Origin: Mycobacterium kubicae
GTDB lineage: Bacteria; Actinomycetota; Actinomycetes; Mycobacteriales; Mycobacteriaceae
Direction: 5' to 3'
Assembly: GCF_015689175.1 (NCBI RefSeq)
Contig: NZ_CP065047.1
Coordinates: 2,666,001 to 2,730,000 of the forward strand
DNA: 64,000 nt
Shown here: positions 9,601 to 20,888 of the stretch, one piece after another
Layout: each line of letters starts with the position of its first letter
How positions within the stretch are numbered: position 1 is the stretch's first letter
The notes under the pieces: model-generated
Databases searched by the model: none
What the model was told of the DNA's origin: nothing
Seen by the model: only the letters and a program-made list of their open reading frames with translations
Made by a program: the position numbers and the translations under genes

Positions 9601-12600
9601 CGATCACACGCAGGTGTCCTGCGCGGCGACGGTCAGCGAGCCGGACCGGCTCGAGTTCGCCGTCCAGACACACGAATTGGGGGAGAGCATGCACCGGGCC
9701 ACTGCAGTCCTGCACGCCCTCGAAGACATGGCCCAGCCGCCCCCGCATGACATCGATGCGTTGCGTGCCGCGCATCCGTCCGCGGTGGAAGGTGACGAGC
9801 TGCGAAAAGGCTTCGAGAGCGTGGGGATTGAGTACGGCCCGGCGTTCTGCGGTTTGGCCGCCGTGCACGTGGGTGAAGGGTCGGTCAGCACCGTGCTCGC
9901 CGAAGTGGGATTGCCCCCCACCATCCGTTCCCAGCAATCTGCGTACGCGACGCACCCCGCCCTGCTCGACGCCTGCTTCCAATCGGTGATCGTCCATCCC
10001 GAGGTGCAAAAGGCAAGCCGAGGTGGGCTGCTGTTGCCGATGGGCGTGCGCACCCTGCGCAACTATCATTCGCTGCGCAACGCGCATTACTGCCTGACCC
10101 GCGTGAAGGCGACGCGCGCAGGTGAATGCGAAGCCGACCTCGACGTCATGGATCAGTCCGGAACGGTGCTGTTGACGGTTGCGGGCCTGCGGCTCGGCGG
10201 CGGCGTTTCCGATGGCGAACGCGATCATCGCACGCTCAACGAGCGATTGCTGACCATAGAGTGGGAGCCTCGCCAGCTGCCGCAGGCAGCCCAGATCGAG
10301 CCTGGCTCCTGGCTACTGCTCACCGCGGCCAGCCTCGACGACCCGCTGACCAAGCAACTGGCTGCGGCGTTGAATGCTGGTGAAGCCCAATGCACGACGG
10401 TGTCCCTGCCGCTCGGACACCTGGATTCACCGCCGGCTTCCGATGGTGATCATCGGATGGACCCGGCACAGTTGCGATCGCTGCTCAGCGGCGGTGGGCT
10501 GAGCGGTTCGAATGGTCATGGGGTGCTCAAGGGACTCACCGGCGTTGTCGTAGTGACCGCGCCGCCCGTCAGCGGCTCGACGCAGTTGCGGCGTGGCCGC
10601 GACTACGTGTCACACCTCGTCGCCGTCGCCCGCGAGTTGTCCGAAGTGGCCGGGCAGCCACCTCGTCTGTTCGTCGTGAGCAGAGGCGCCGCCAGCGTGC
10701 GGGCCGACGACCAAGCCAACTTGGAACAGACCGGCCTACGCGGGTTGATGCGGGTAATCGATTCGGAGCACCCGCATTTGAGCGCCACTCAGATCGACAT
10801 CGACGAGTCAACCAGTGCTGACCAGGTGGCAAGCCAACTGCTCAGCGGCTCGGAAGAAGACGAGACTGCGTGGCGGGACGGCGAGTGGTACACGGCTCGA
10901 CTGCGTCCCGGCGCACTGCGCCCGACAGACCGGCGCACCACCAGCGTCGACCACGAACACAGCGGCATGCGCCTACAGATCCGCACTCCGGGTGACCTCG
11001 AATCACTGGAATTCACCTCGTTCGAGCGCGTTGCACCGGGCCCGGGGGAGATCGAGGTCGCGGTGCGGGCATCGACCATCAACTTCGCCGACGTACTCGT
11101 GGCCTTCGGTCGGTATCCCACCTTCGAGGGTTACCAACAGCAGCTGGGCGGCGACTTTGCCGGCGTGGTGACTGCGGTCGGACCCGGCGTCACCGAGCAC
11201 CACGTCGGCGATCAAGTTGGCGGTATGTCCCGCAACGGTTGCTGGGGCACGTTCGTCATTGCCGATGCCCAGCACGCGGTCACCCTGCCGCCCGGGATCG
11301 CCCTGCACGACGCGGCCGCGGTGCCAACGGCATCCGCGACAGCGTGGTACAGCCTGCACGATCTGGCGCGTATAGCGCCCAGTGACAAGGTGCTGATTCA
11401 CTCGGGCACCGGCGGTGTCGGCCAGGCGGCAATCGCCATCGCCCGGTCGGTGGGCTGCGAAATCTTCGCGACCGCAGGCAGTCCCGAGCGCCGTCAGCTG
11501 TTGCGAGACATGGGCATTGAGCATGTCTACGATTCACGCAGCACCGCGTTCGCCGCGGAAATCCGTCGCGACACGAACGGCTACGGCGTCGACGTCGTGC
11601 TGAATTCGCTGCCCGGCGCGGCTCAACGCGCCGGCATTGACGTGCTGGCGTTCGGCGGGCGGTTCATCGAGCTAGGCAAGCGCGACATCTACCGGGATAC
11701 CCGGGTCGGGTTGTTCCCGTTCCGGCGCAATCTGTCGCTATTCGCCGTCGACCTGGCGCTGCTCACCTACACCCATCCGGCGACGATTCGGCGCCTGCTG
11801 ACCACGGTGTACCACCAGACGGCAGACGGTGTGTTGCCCATGCCGCAGACCACGCACTATCCGTTGCACGACGCCGCAGTGGCCGTTCGGCTGGTCGGCG
11901 GTGCCGGCCATACCGGCAAGGTGGTACTGGATGTGCCGCAGACCGGTCGCACGGTGGCTGCGGTACCTCCCGCACAGGTGCGACCGCTGCGTTCCGACGG
12001 CGCCTACATCATCACCGGAGGCATCGGCGGACTCGGATTGTTCTTGGCCGGCCAGATGGCTGAAGCAGGCTGCGGGCGCATTGTGCTCAATTCCCGATCC
12101 ACACCGAACGCCCAAGCGCAGGAGCTCATTTCGCGGCTTCGAGCCACCGGCGCCGACATCCAAGTCCAATGCGGTGACATTGCACAGCCACAGACTGCAA
12201 AGGGATTGGTGGCCTGCGCGACCGCGTCCGGGCTTCCGGTCCGGGGCGTGCTGCACGCGGCGGCGGTGGTCGAGGATGCGACGCTGACCAATGTCACTGA
12301 GGAACTCATCGACCGCTGCTGGGCGCCCAAAGTCTACGGCGCGTGGAATCTTCACCAAGCCACCGGCGATCAGCCGCTGGACTGGTTCTGCGTGTTCTCC
12401 TCGGCTGCCGCCCTGGTGGGTTCTCCCGGTCAAGGCGCGTACGCAGCCGCCAACAGCTGGTTGGACGCTTTCGCCCACTGGCGTCGTGCCCAGGGCCTGC
12501 ATACGGTGGCGATCGCCTGGGGCGCCTGGTCGGAGGTGGGGCGCGCTACCGCGCTGGCTGAAGACGCCGGCATCGCGATCAAGCCGGCCGAGGGATATCG

Positions 12601-13030
12601 GGCATTCGAGACGCTGCTGCGCTACGACCGTCCGTACGCGGGCTACGCCCCCATCATGGGCACCCCGTGGCTGACGTCCTTCGCGCAACGCAGCCGTTTC
12701 GCCGAAGCGTTCCAAAGCGCTGGCCAAGGTCGGCCGGATACGGGCAAATTCCTTGCCGAATTGCAGGAATTGCCGCGCGAGGAGTGGCCAGGGACGCTGC
12801 GGCGCCTGGTCGCCGGACAGATCAGCCTGCTGCTGCGGCGCACGATCGATCCGGACCGGCCACTTTCTGACTACGGGCTGGATTCGCTGGGCAACTTGGA
12901 GTTGCGGACGCGGATCGAGACGGAGACCGGAGTGCGCATTAGCCCGACGAAGATCACCACCGTTCGAGGTCTGGCCGACCACTTGTGTGACGAGCTGACA
13001 GAACTTGAAGCAGCGCAGGCAGTGACGTGA
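6686..13030 (+). pseudogene. pks3/4: Pks3/4-type mycolipenic acid polyketide synthase, interrupted by TGA at codon 29
   Basis: A type I iterative PKS of the mycocerosic/mycolipenic acid family, which makes the methyl-branched acyl chains of polyacyltrehalose. The start is TTG at 6686, with GAAGGA upstream and N-terminus [20 protein letters not shown]. At 6770-6772 a TGA stands where relatives have Trp in [14 protein letters not shown]. The frame is then open for over 2,000 codons. Counting from 6686 (2,114 codons), the domains are: KS (Cys178, His313, His349), AT (GHSLGE, Ser623), DH (WLGDH, His929), ER (HSGTGGVGQ from about 1572), KR (GGIGGLG about 1778, Tyr1919) and ACP (DSL, Ser2067). All catalytic residues are kept. 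Restarting at TTG 6836 would remove the first beta strand of KS. It is probably a recent pseudogene, unless the stop is read through or is a sequencing error. Confidence 0.85.
6770..6772 (+). other. In-frame TGA replacing a conserved Trp in the PKS KS domain
   Basis: Codons around it read CGA TTG TGA GAG GCG. The flanking residues (SPQRL / EALIRGDDL) are the conserved KS N-terminal block, in which Trp occupies this position in Pks2 and Pks3/4. A single TGG to TGA change explains it. Confidence 0.85.
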
Positions 13031-13091
13031 CGGCCACACACCCGGGTCAAGCTCCCGGGCAATCGAGTTCGACCGAGTCAAGGAGAGACCG

Positions 13092-14504
13092 TTGCGAGTA
13101 GGACCATTGGCAGTGGGCACACTGCTCGACTGGGAACCGACGGCGGGCAAGACCATCTCATAAGAGCCGACACCGGCCGCCGTCGCGAGCGCGCGCCAAG
13201 CGCCGGTGAGCAATGTTCCGGTGAGTTACATGCAGGCCCAGCACATCCGCGGTTATTGCGAACAGCAGAAAAAAGGGCTGGACTATTCGCGGCTGATGAT
13301 CGTGAGCTGTGACCAGCCCGGCCAGTGCGACGTCCGAGCGGTGAATTACATCATCAACGCTCACTTGCGCCGCCACGACACCTATCGCAGTTGGTTTGAG
13401 TACACCGATGCCGGCGAGATCATCCGGCACACCATGGCTGAGCCCGCCGACATCGAATTCGTACCCGTGTCCCGTGGCGAGTTGACGCTCGAGCAACTTC
13501 GCGAACTGGTCGCGAGCACTCCTGACCCATTGCAATGGGGCTGCTTTCGTTTCGGGGTAGTGCAAAGCAGTGATCACTTCACCTTTTACGTCAGCGTCGA
13601 CCACGTGCATGTAGACGCAATGATCATCGCTGTCACGCTGATGGAGTTCCACATGATGTACGGCGCCCTGGTAAGCGGTGCCGGTCCCTTGGAGCTTCCC
13701 GAGGCGGGCAGTTATGACGAATTCTGCTGGCGCGAAAAGCGGTTCACCAGTTCACTGACGGCTGACTCAGCGCCGGTACGCGCGTGGCGGCAATTCGCCG
13801 AAGCCAACAACGGGAGCTTGCCCGAATTCGTCTTGCCCCTCGGCGACGTTTCCCAACCCGTCGTAGCCGACATCGTCACCATGACCATGCTGGACCAAGA
13901 ACAGACCAGCCGATTCGAAGCGGCCTGCATCGCCGCCGGCGGACGCTTCATCGGTGGCGTGATGGCTTGCTGCGGCCTCGCAGATCACGAATTGACCGGT
14001 GCGAAAACCTATTACGGCCTCACCCCGAAAGACACTCGCCGCCCCGATGAGGTGATGACACAAGGGTGGTTCACCGGCCTGATTCCGGTCACCGTGCCCA
14101 TCGCCGGCTCGTCGTTCGGGGAAGCGGCACGTGCCGCGCAAGTGTCCTTCGACTCCGGCCAGCACCTCGCCGAAGTTCCCTATGACCGGGTTGTCGAACT
14201 CTGTCCCACGGTGTACCGGCCCCGCCCGAACTTCCCCGTCATCAACTTCCTCGACGCCAGTACCGCTCCGCTGTCGGTAATGCTCACCGCGGATCTGGCC
14301 AACTTGAACATTGGTGTCTTCAGCGACAACCGCTACTCCTACCAACTGTGCATCTACGTGATTCGCGTTGAGCAGGAGACGGCGGTGACTGTGATGTTCC
14401 CCGACAATCCGATCGCCCAGGAATCGGTGGCCCGCTACCTGGCCACTTTGAAGTCGGTGTTTGAACGCGTCGCCGAAAGCGGACATTGGCGGAATGTTGC
14501 GTGA
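13092..14504 (+). pseudogene. papA3: PapA3 acyltransferase, interrupted by TAA at codon 24
   Basis: PapA3 transfers palmitoyl and mycolipenoyl groups to trehalose in PAT synthesis. The real start appears to be TTG at 13092, preceded by AAGGAGAG with 5-6 bp spacing. It gives RVGPLAVGTLLDWEPTAGKT, which matches PapA3 N-termini. Codon 24 (13161-13163) is TAA where PapA1 and PapA3 have Trp, and homology continues in the same frame on the far side (EPTPAAVASARQAPVSNVPV). The restored length is 470 codons, like M. tuberculosis PapA3. The condensation motif H-V-H-V-D is at residues 171-175, and the DFGWG-type region is replaced by the usual PapA3 variant. A GTG at 13206 could restart translation and give 432 residues lacking the first 38. 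Its 3' end lies just before mmpL10. Confidence 0.83.
13161..13163 (+). other. In-frame TAA replacing a conserved Trp in PapA3
   Basis: Codons read ATC TCA TAA GAG CCG. PapA relatives have Ser-Trp-x-Pro here. Two base changes are needed from TGG, perhaps through an intermediate TGA or TAG, which would make this lesion older than the one in the PKS. Confidence 0.8.
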
Positions 14505-14562
14505 CCAAGACACATTGGGAGCCGACGGACCAAGCCTCTGACGGGGTGTTGCCGGCGCAACG

Positions 14563-14577
14563 GGGGGTGACCTTATC
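14563..14577 (+). promoter_or_regulatory. Strong Shine-Dalgarno sequence followed by ATC instead of ATG/GTG
   Basis: GGGGGTGA matches the extended anti-Shine-Dalgarno complement GGAGGTGA at 7 of 8 bases. Seven bases after its last purine G stands ATC (14575), in frame with mmpL10 and followed by [13 protein letters not shown], the usual MmpL8/10 N-terminus. This is either a mutated start codon or a rare ATC start. Confidence 0.55.
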
Positions 14578-14595
14578 TTTTCCCGGTTAGGCCGA

Positions 14596-17500
14596 GTGGT
14601 CTCCCGACATCCGTGGATTGTGATCGGCTGCTGGGTGCTGCTCGCGCTCGTTCTTCCGATGACTGTTCCGTCGTTGACGGAGATGACCCAGCGACATCCC
14701 ATTGCCATATTGCCGTCTGACGCACCGTCGGCCGTCGCCGCCAGGAACATGTCTCAGGCCTTCCATGAGGCGGGCTCGGAGAACGTCCTGGTCGTGCTCC
14801 TGACGGACGACAAGGGACTGAAAGCCCCTGACGAAAGTGTCTACCGCACGCTGGTGGACCGGCTGCGTAAGGACTCCAAAGACGTTGTGATGCTGCAGGA
14901 TTTCCTGAGCACACCGCCGCTACGGGAAGTGCTTGCCAGCAAGGACGGCAAGGGGTGGTTGCTGCCTATCGGCCTTACCGGCGAGCTCGGCACACCGTCG
15001 GCTTATCGTGCTTTCACCAACGTGACCGGCATCGTCAAGGAGACCGTCGCCGGGTCAGCGCTGCAAGCCAATCTCACCGGACCGGCGTCCACAGTCGCCG
15101 ACTTGACCGACGCCGGAGCCAAGGATCGCCTGCCGATCGAATTGGCCATTGCTGTGATGTTATTGGTCATTCTGGTTGTGATATACCGCAATCCGCTCAC
15201 CCTGATGCTCCCGCTGGTTGCGATCGGCGCATCGCTCTTGACCGCGCAGGGGCTGGTCGCCGTCGTCTCGCAGTTGACCGGTCTGCCCGTCTCCAACCAA
15301 ACCATCGTATTGCTCAGCGCAATGGTTGCCGGTGCGGGAACCGACTACGCGGTGTTTCTGATCAGCCGCTATCACGACTACGTTCGGGAAGGCGATGGGT
15401 CTGCCGAGGACTCGACACGCGCTGTACAACGGGCGTTGGCCTCGATCGGCAAGGTGATCGCTGCCTCCGCGGCAACCGTGGCCGTCACGTTCCTCGGCAT
15501 GGGTTTTGCCAAGTTGGGAGTGTTCTCCACAGTTGGTCTGGCGTTGGCAATCGGGATCGCTTCGGCGTTCTTGGCGGCCATCACCCTGTTGCCTGCCATC
15601 CTGGTACTGGCCGGGCGCCTCGGATGGGTTGGGCCGCAGCGGAGTCTGACCACGCGATTCTGGCGCAGATCCGGCGTGGGAATCGTGCGGCGGCCCGCGG
15701 CCTATCTGACCGCCAGCCTGGTCCTATTGCTGGCGCTGGCCGTCTGCGGCAGCCTGGTGCACTTCAACTATGACGATCGCAAACAATTGCCGGCCTCCGC
15801 CCAGAGCTCGGTTGGGTACGCCGCGCTGGAACACCACTTCTCGGTGAACCAGACGATTCCGGAATACCTGCTGATTCAATCGCCGCACGACCTGCGGTCC
15901 CCGCGGGCCCTCGCCGACCTCGAGCAGTTGGCCCAACGGCTGAGTCAGGTTTCAGGTATTGCCAAGGTACGCGGGATCACCAGGCCCACCGGAGAATCAC
16001 TGGAAGAGACCAGAGCGACGTTTCAGGCGGGCATGGTCGGCAAGCAGCTCGGCGGTGCCTCACAACTGATCAGCGAGCGCAGCAGTGATCTCAACCGATT
16101 GTCCTCTGGCTCTGACCTTCTCGCCGACAAGCTCGGTGATGTCCGCACGCAGGTCAGTCAGGCAGTGGCCGGGGTCCGCGGCCTCGTCGACGGTTTGGCA
16201 ACCGTGCAAAGCATGTTCGGCGGCGGCAAGACCTTGGGTGAGATCGACACGGCGGGAAAGCTGGTGTCCAGCATTCGTCAACTCGGCGGCACCATGGGGA
16301 TCAACTTCTCCACCATGATGGGGAACTTCAACTGGGTCGGCGCCGTCGTCCTGGCTTTGGACGCCAGCATCGTGTGCGACACCAACCCGGTGTGCGGCGA
16401 GGCCCGCGGTCAATTCCACAAACTGCTGACCGCATCCGACGACGGAACTCTGGACAACATCGCCAACCTGTGGCGGCAGCTGGGGTCTGTGCAATCTTCC
16501 CAGACCCTGGGCTCCACGGTCACCCAACTGAGTAACACGCTCGGTTCGATCATGACCTCGCTGCATTCGTTGGGGATGGACAATCCCGCGGCCGCCAGCG
16601 CCAAGATGGTGACCATCCAGAAAGGCGCGACAGACCTGGCCAACGCGGGTCGCCAAATCGCTGACGGCGTCGCAATGTTGGTCGACCAGACGAAGCTGAT
16701 GGGCAACGGGCTCGGCCAGGCATCGGCGTTCCTCATGGAAATGGGCAACGACGCGTCACAACCATCGATGGCGGGTTTCAACGTGCCCTCGGAGTTACTC
16801 AACACCGAGGACTTCAAGAAGCTCGCTCGAACGTTCATCTCGCCGGACGGACACTCGGCGCGTTACTTCATTCAAACCGATCTCAACCCGTTCAGCACCG
16901 CGGCCATGGATCAAGTGAACACCATCCTCAACGTCGCCAAGGGGGCCCAACCCAACACGACGCTTGCGGATGCCTCCATGTCCATCTCCGGTTACCCCGT
17001 GACGCTGCGCGACACCCGCGACTACTACAGCCACGACATCCTGCTGATCGTCGTCGTCACGATCATCGTGGTGCTGTTGATCCTGGTCGCCTTGCTACGG
17101 GCGATCGTGGCGCCGTTGTATCTGGTCGGATCGGTCATCGTCTCCTACCTCTCGGCGCTTGGCCTCGGGGTCCTGATGTTCCAGGTGATTCTGCACCAGG
17201 AAATGCAGTGGAGCGTGCCAGGATTGGCTTTTGTGGTGCTGGTCGCCGTGGGCGCTGACTACAACATGCTGCTCGCCTCCCGGCTGCGCGACGAATCTGC
17301 GTATGGCATGCGCTCCAGCGTGATCCGCACTGTGCGTTCCACCGGCGGAGTGATTACCGCGGCCGGCCTGATCTTCGCCGCATCCATGTTCGGACTTGTG
17401 TTCGCCAGCATAAGCACCGTGATCCAGTCCGGCTTCGTGATCGGATGCGGCATCCTGGTCGACACATTCGTCGTGCGGACCATCACCGTACCGGCCATCG

Positions 17501-17628
17501 CCGCTTTGGTAGGCCGGGCCAGTTGGTGGCCCGCGCGCCCCTGGCGGCGCCGTATGTCGAATCAGACAGTGACACGGCACAAGACGGTTTTCGATGCTGT
17601 CGCAGAGCCGGCAACCGAAGAGAGGTAA
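14596..17628 (+). CDS. mmpL10: MmpL10-type glycolipid transporter with uncertain or lost start codon
   Basis: An inner-membrane RND transporter that, in the PAT pathway, exports diacyltrehalose. From GTG 14596 it has 1,010 residues, with TM1 immediately ([17 protein letters not shown]), a large first outer loop ([21 protein letters not shown]), a TM block with [17 protein letters not shown], a long second loop with a Gly/Ala/Ser-rich helical part, and a final TM block with [15 protein letters not shown]. This is the sulfolipid/PAT class of long MmpLs. The GTG has no good ribosome binding site. A near-perfect GGGGGTGA lies at 14563-14570 and would place a start at 14575, which is ATC and gives (I)FSRLGRVV, the expected N-terminus. 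An upstream ATG at 14494 runs into a TGA at 14539. The start was therefore probably lost or is non-canonical. Confidence 0.88.
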   Translation: MVSRHPWIVIGCWVLLALVLPMTVPSLTEMTQRHPIAILPSDAPSAVAARNMSQAFHEAGSENVLVVLLTDDKGLKAPDESVYRTLVDRLRKDSKDVVMLQDFLSTPPLREVLASKDGKGWLLPIGLTGELGTPSAYRAFTNVTGIVKETVAGSALQANLTGPASTVADLTDAGAKDRLPIELAIAVMLLVILVVIYRNPLTLMLPLVAIGASLLTAQGLVAVVSQLTGLPVSNQTIVLLSAMVAGAGTDYAVFLISRYHDYVREGDGSAEDSTRAVQRALASIGKVIAASAATVAVTFLGMGFAKLGVFSTVGLALAIGIASAFLAAITLLPAILVLAGRLGWVGPQRSLTTRFWRRSGVGIVRRPAAYLTASLVLLLALAVCGSLVHFNYDDRKQLPASAQSSVGYAALEHHFSVNQTIPEYLLIQSPHDLRSPRALADLEQLAQRLSQVSGIAKVRGITRPTGESLEETRATFQAGMVGKQLGGASQLISERSSDLNRLSSGSDLLADKLGDVRTQVSQAVAGVRGLVDGLATVQSMFGGGKTLGEIDTAGKLVSSIRQLGGTMGINFSTMMGNFNWVGAVVLALDASIVCDTNPVCGEARGQFHKLLTASDDGTLDNIANLWRQLGSVQSSQTLGSTVTQLSNTLGSIMTSLHSLGMDNPAAASAKMVTIQKGATDLANAGRQIADGVAMLVDQTKLMGNGLGQASAFLMEMGNDASQPSMAGFNVPSELLNTEDFKKLARTFISPDGHSARYFIQTDLNPFSTAAMDQVNTILNVAKGAQPNTTLADASMSISGYPVTLRDTRDYYSHDILLIVVVTIIVVLLILVALLRAIVAPLYLVGSVIVSYLSALGLGVLMFQVILHQEMQWSVPGLAFVVLVAVGADYNMLLASRLRDESAYGMRSSVIRTVRSTGGVITAAGLIFAASMFGLVFASISTVIQSGFVIGCGILVDTFVVRTITVPAIAALVGRASWWPARPWRRRMSNQTVTRHKTVFDAVAEPATEER

Positions 17629-17644
17629 CGGCTTTCGGGTTGAA

Positions 17645-18733
17645 TCAGCCGGGCGGCGGACTGAACAGGTCACGTAGCTGGGCGAAAGTCTTCTCGATTC
17701 CTGCGCGCATGCCCGGATCCACCGTGGCTACCGGATCCATGCCGTTCACCGGGTCAACCGAAACCGGCCGGCTCAACATGTTGTCGTTGTGCGAGTACGC
17801 GGCGTCGATCTGTGGCTGCAGCATGGCATCCATCTGGTCCACCATTTCGTCGGACCAGCCTAGGTAGCGCAGCGGCAGCGTCAATGGAAGATGGTTCACC
17901 GGAATCATGTACGTCGTCTCGGTCGCGCCGCGGGAGTTGACGGTGGTCCGTACGTTCTGCGGGGGAATCTGGTCGGGTCTGATGAAGGCCGCCGGGGTGT
18001 GGCCAATGGCCGCGCCAGCCGCGCAATTCAACAGGGCCAGAAGATTGTCGGGTCGGTCGGGGAAGTCGGCCAGACCGTCATATGCGGCGAAAACCCGGTT
18101 GCTGTTGTATTGACTGTCCGGTTTCTCCGGCATCCGGTAATCGATGATGGGGATGTAGCTGCCCGGACGGAAGATGCTTGCCAGGAAGCTCTTGCCGTAC
18201 CCGTTCGTCCCTGACGGGTCACCAAAGGTGGTGAATTGCAGCTTATCCGGTGATGGGGCGGTCGGGTCTGTGGCCAGGCGGGCCTGCACCTGGTCGAGCG
18301 CAAGACTACCTTGTGACAGACCGACGGCAGCCGCCGGCTCCGTTCCCCGATGCACGGCTCCATTGAGGCTGTTGGTGGCCTGCGTGGCCGCCTCGCCGAT
18401 GGTCACCTTGTCGCGCGGTCCTGGCACGAGCCAGGTCGGCATCCAGCTGAACGGGGCGCCAGCGGGGTAATCGATGAGGTCGCGTTTGGCGTTGGGGTAG
18501 AACCCGTTTCCGGCGCGGTTGGTGTAGAACCACCAGTCGAATGCGGGCGGTCTGGCGCCGCCGAGCGCGTAGACGACCTTGGCATTGGCGGCCTCACCCA
18601 CCGGGGACGGAGTGGGCGGCAGGAACGGGTTGTCCCAAGGATTGCCTGGCTCGGCCGCCGCGACGGCGGGACCCAACGCACCGGCCGTGCCCACGGTGAG
18701 AGCCGTTAGAGCCCCGGCGATCAGTCGTTTCAT
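17645..18733 (-). CDS. chp2: Chp2-like PE-PPE domain acyltransferase of PAT synthesis
   Basis: A 362-residue protein starting MKRLIAGALTALTVG, a signal peptide or N-terminal membrane anchor ending near AAA-EP (about residue 28). The rest is a PE-PPE (PF08237) alpha/beta hydrolase domain with the nucleophile motif GLSQG (Ser140). In M. tuberculosis the gene at this position (Rv1184c) encodes Chp2, which moves acyl chains between diacyltrehalose molecules on the outer face to build penta-acyl PAT; its relative Chp1 does this for sulfolipid. It converges on mmpL10 (16 bp between stops) and is followed on its own strand, upstream, by fadD21. The reading frame is undamaged, in contrast to the forward genes of the locus. 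Confidence 0.85.
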   Translation of the reverse strand: MKRLIAGALTALTVGTAGALGPAVAAAEPGNPWDNPFLPPTPSPVGEAANAKVVYALGGARPPAFDWWFYTNRAGNGFYPNAKRDLIDYPAGAPFSWMPTWLVPGPRDKVTIGEAATQATNSLNGAVHRGTEPAAAVGLSQGSLALDQVQARLATDPTAPSPDKLQFTTFGDPSGTNGYGKSFLASIFRPGSYIPIIDYRMPEKPDSQYNSNRVFAAYDGLADFPDRPDNLLALLNCAAGAAIGHTPAAFIRPDQIPPQNVRTTVNSRGATETTYMIPVNHLPLTLPLRYLGWSDEMVDQMDAMLQPQIDAAYSHNDNMLSRPVSVDPVNGMDPVATVDPGMRAGIEKTFAQLRDLFSPPPG

Positions 18734-18916
18734 CGATGCTTCTCCCCAACGGGTTCGCGGCTCTGCGAAGGGGTAGCGGTCTAATGCACTACGCCTGCGA
18801 AGCCCTGCGCTTAATGCAGTTCGGACTTCACGCTACTGCAAAACGTCTTCTGCCGCTTGGCCGTTGAGCGTGTACCACCTGTGAATGCCCTTGGGATTGG
18901 TAGCTTGCTGATCCGC

Positions 18917-20656
18917 CTAGGCGTCCAGTCGCGTGAACTCTTGCCGCCGGTACTGTTCGACACACGCGGCACGCCGAATTTTCCCGCTGGTTGTGGTGGG
19001 GATGGAGCCGGGTGGCACCATAACGAGGTCGGCCACATTGAGCCCGTGCGAATGAGAAATAGCCGCGGTGACGTCGTTTCGCACCACGGTCAGCTTCTGC
19101 TTCGCCTCTTCGTCGGAGTCGCCGCGCTTCTTGACTTCGATGATGGTCACAAGCTTCTCCGTCTGGTCGACTGGCACGGAGATCGCGGCGACCCGTCCGC
19201 CGGTGATTTCCTGCACCGTCGATTCGATGTCTTCGGGATAGTGGTTGCGCCCGTAGACGATCAGCAAGTCTTTCATGCGACCGACGATGAACATCTCACC
19301 CTCGAAAAGAAATCCGAGATCTCCGGTGCGAAGCCACGGACCTTGTGGCGTGGCGGGGGAGGGGTCGGCCAGCATTCCTGCGAAGGTGCGCTGCGTTTCC
19401 TCTGGCTTGCGCCAGTAGCCTTTGGCGACGTTGTCGCCGTGCAGCCAGATCTCACCGACCGTTCCTGACGGGCATTCGACGCACGTCTCAGGATCAACGA
19501 TGCGCACCATGGGCGAGGTAGGCGTGCCGTAGCTCAGCAGCGGTGCACCGGTTCGTTCTGTGGACTGCTCCGCTGCGCCCGCCGACAGTTTCTCGGGGTC
19601 GAACTGCACCACCCGCGGCGAGCCCCCCTTGGGGCGACTGGCGGCGTAGACGGTCCCTTCAGCCAAACCGTAGGAAGGAAGCATCATTTCGTCCCGGAAG
19701 CGGTAAGCAGCGAACCGGTCGCAGAATCGCTTGAGCGTCGCTGGGTGTATTCGTTCGCTACCACTGATGATGCCCTGACACGACCCGAGATCTAACCCGG
19801 CCATGTCCTGTTCGGTCGTCTTGCGTACGGCAAGGTCGAACGCAAAATTGGGTGCCGCTGAAAACGAGTGGCTGCTGTTGGCCATGGCTTGAATCCAGCG
19901 CGCAGGGCGTTGCAGGAACGCGACCGGGCTGGTGAGTTCACCGCGCCAGCCGCCGAGGATGGGTGCGATGACGCCCAGCACCAAGCCCATGTCGTGATAG
20001 AAGGGCAGCCACGAGACCAGCGTCAGATCACTGGGCGCCCGGCCGTTGGTGGGGGCGAAGTAGTCGGCCATCAGTTGCCGGAAGTTCACCATCAGGTTGC
20101 GGTGGGTGATCATCACCCCGGCCGGCAGACGCGTCGACCCAGAGGTGTACTGCAAGTATGCGGTGCCCGGCGGATTACTGACCCGAATGCTTTGCAGAGT
20201 TTGGGTTTTCAGATCCGATGCATCGACGTTGATGATCGTGGTGTTGCTGTCTGCGTTCTGCCGCGTTACGTAGGGCGCAACGGTTTCCTCGATCGCTGAG
20301 GTCGTCAGGACAACAGTGGGTGTGGTATCGGCAAGGACGGCACTGACTCGCTCGTCGTGTGAGCCGGCCTGCGGCACGGATAGGGGAACTGCAATCAGGC
20401 CCGCCAGCATGGCGCCCAGGAACGCTGCTATGTACTCCAAACCCTGAGGCGCCAGGATCACAGCGCGGTCCCCGACCGAGCCATGGCGGCGCACCTCGTG
20501 CGCGACAGCGATGCTGCGTTGATACAACTGCTCCCACGTGAGCGCTTCGGAAACCCCGGCCCAATCCTGCTCGTAATCAGTGAATCTGAACGCTATGTCG
20601 TCGGGCTGCAGTCCAGCCCGCTCACGCAGTATGGACAGGACCGAGGAGTTCTGCAT
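18917..20656 (-). CDS. fadD21: FadD21-like fatty acyl-AMP ligase
   Basis: A 579-residue FAAL, the same length as M. tuberculosis FadD21. The start at ATG 20656 is supported by GGAGG 12 bp upstream and by [20 protein letters not shown], where similarity begins; the longer frame to 20782 is not needed. The P-loop is [11 protein letters not shown], the A5-type motif is LPSYGLAE, and the hinge region [14 protein letters not shown] precedes the small C-terminal domain with [15 protein letters not shown]. FAALs form acyl-adenylates that are loaded directly on a PKS, here the Pks3/4 starter chain. It lies upstream of chp2 on the same strand, with a 183 bp gap. The frame is intact. Confidence 0.88.
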   Translation of the reverse strand: MQNSSVLSILRERAGLQPDDIAFRFTDYEQDWAGVSEALTWEQLYQRSIAVAHEVRRHGSVGDRAVILAPQGLEYIAAFLGAMLAGLIAVPLSVPQAGSHDERVSAVLADTTPTVVLTTSAIEETVAPYVTRQNADSNTTIINVDASDLKTQTLQSIRVSNPPGTAYLQYTSGSTRLPAGVMITHRNLMVNFRQLMADYFAPTNGRAPSDLTLVSWLPFYHDMGLVLGVIAPILGGWRGELTSPVAFLQRPARWIQAMANSSHSFSAAPNFAFDLAVRKTTEQDMAGLDLGSCQGIISGSERIHPATLKRFCDRFAAYRFRDEMMLPSYGLAEGTVYAASRPKGGSPRVVQFDPEKLSAGAAEQSTERTGAPLLSYGTPTSPMVRIVDPETCVECPSGTVGEIWLHGDNVAKGYWRKPEETQRTFAGMLADPSPATPQGPWLRTGDLGFLFEGEMFIVGRMKDLLIVYGRNHYPEDIESTVQEITGGRVAAISVPVDQTEKLVTIIEVKKRGDSDEEAKQKLTVVRNDVTAAISHSHGLNVADLVMVPPGSIPTTTSGKIRRAACVEQYRRQEFTRLDA

Positions 20657-20888
20657 GGCAGCTAGGTTACCTCCGCACTCGGTCGATGCCACGCGCGTGG
20701 TGCGGCAAATCAGGTCGCATTTGGTTCTCCCTCGACAAGGACCGGACAATCTGGCGAAGCCGTCAATTTGCTGCGCGCACAACCGCTTTAGGAAGCCGGG
20801 CCCCGGTCGAGTGGCTCATATCACAGTCAGTCCGGTGTCTGGGCCAGTCTTGAAATCACAGCCGACAGGCTGCAAATCCTGGGGCGCT

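Noticed and set aside
13206..14504. GTG 13206 as the natural start of PapA3
   Set aside because: Homologous PapA3 sequence with a ribosome binding site continues upstream to TTG 13092, so the shorter frame is a result of the TAA rather than the native gene start.
20821..20862. TCACAGT and TCACAGC half-sites upstream of fadD21 as a PhoP box
   Set aside because: They are 35 bp apart instead of 11 and have no second half at the right spacing.
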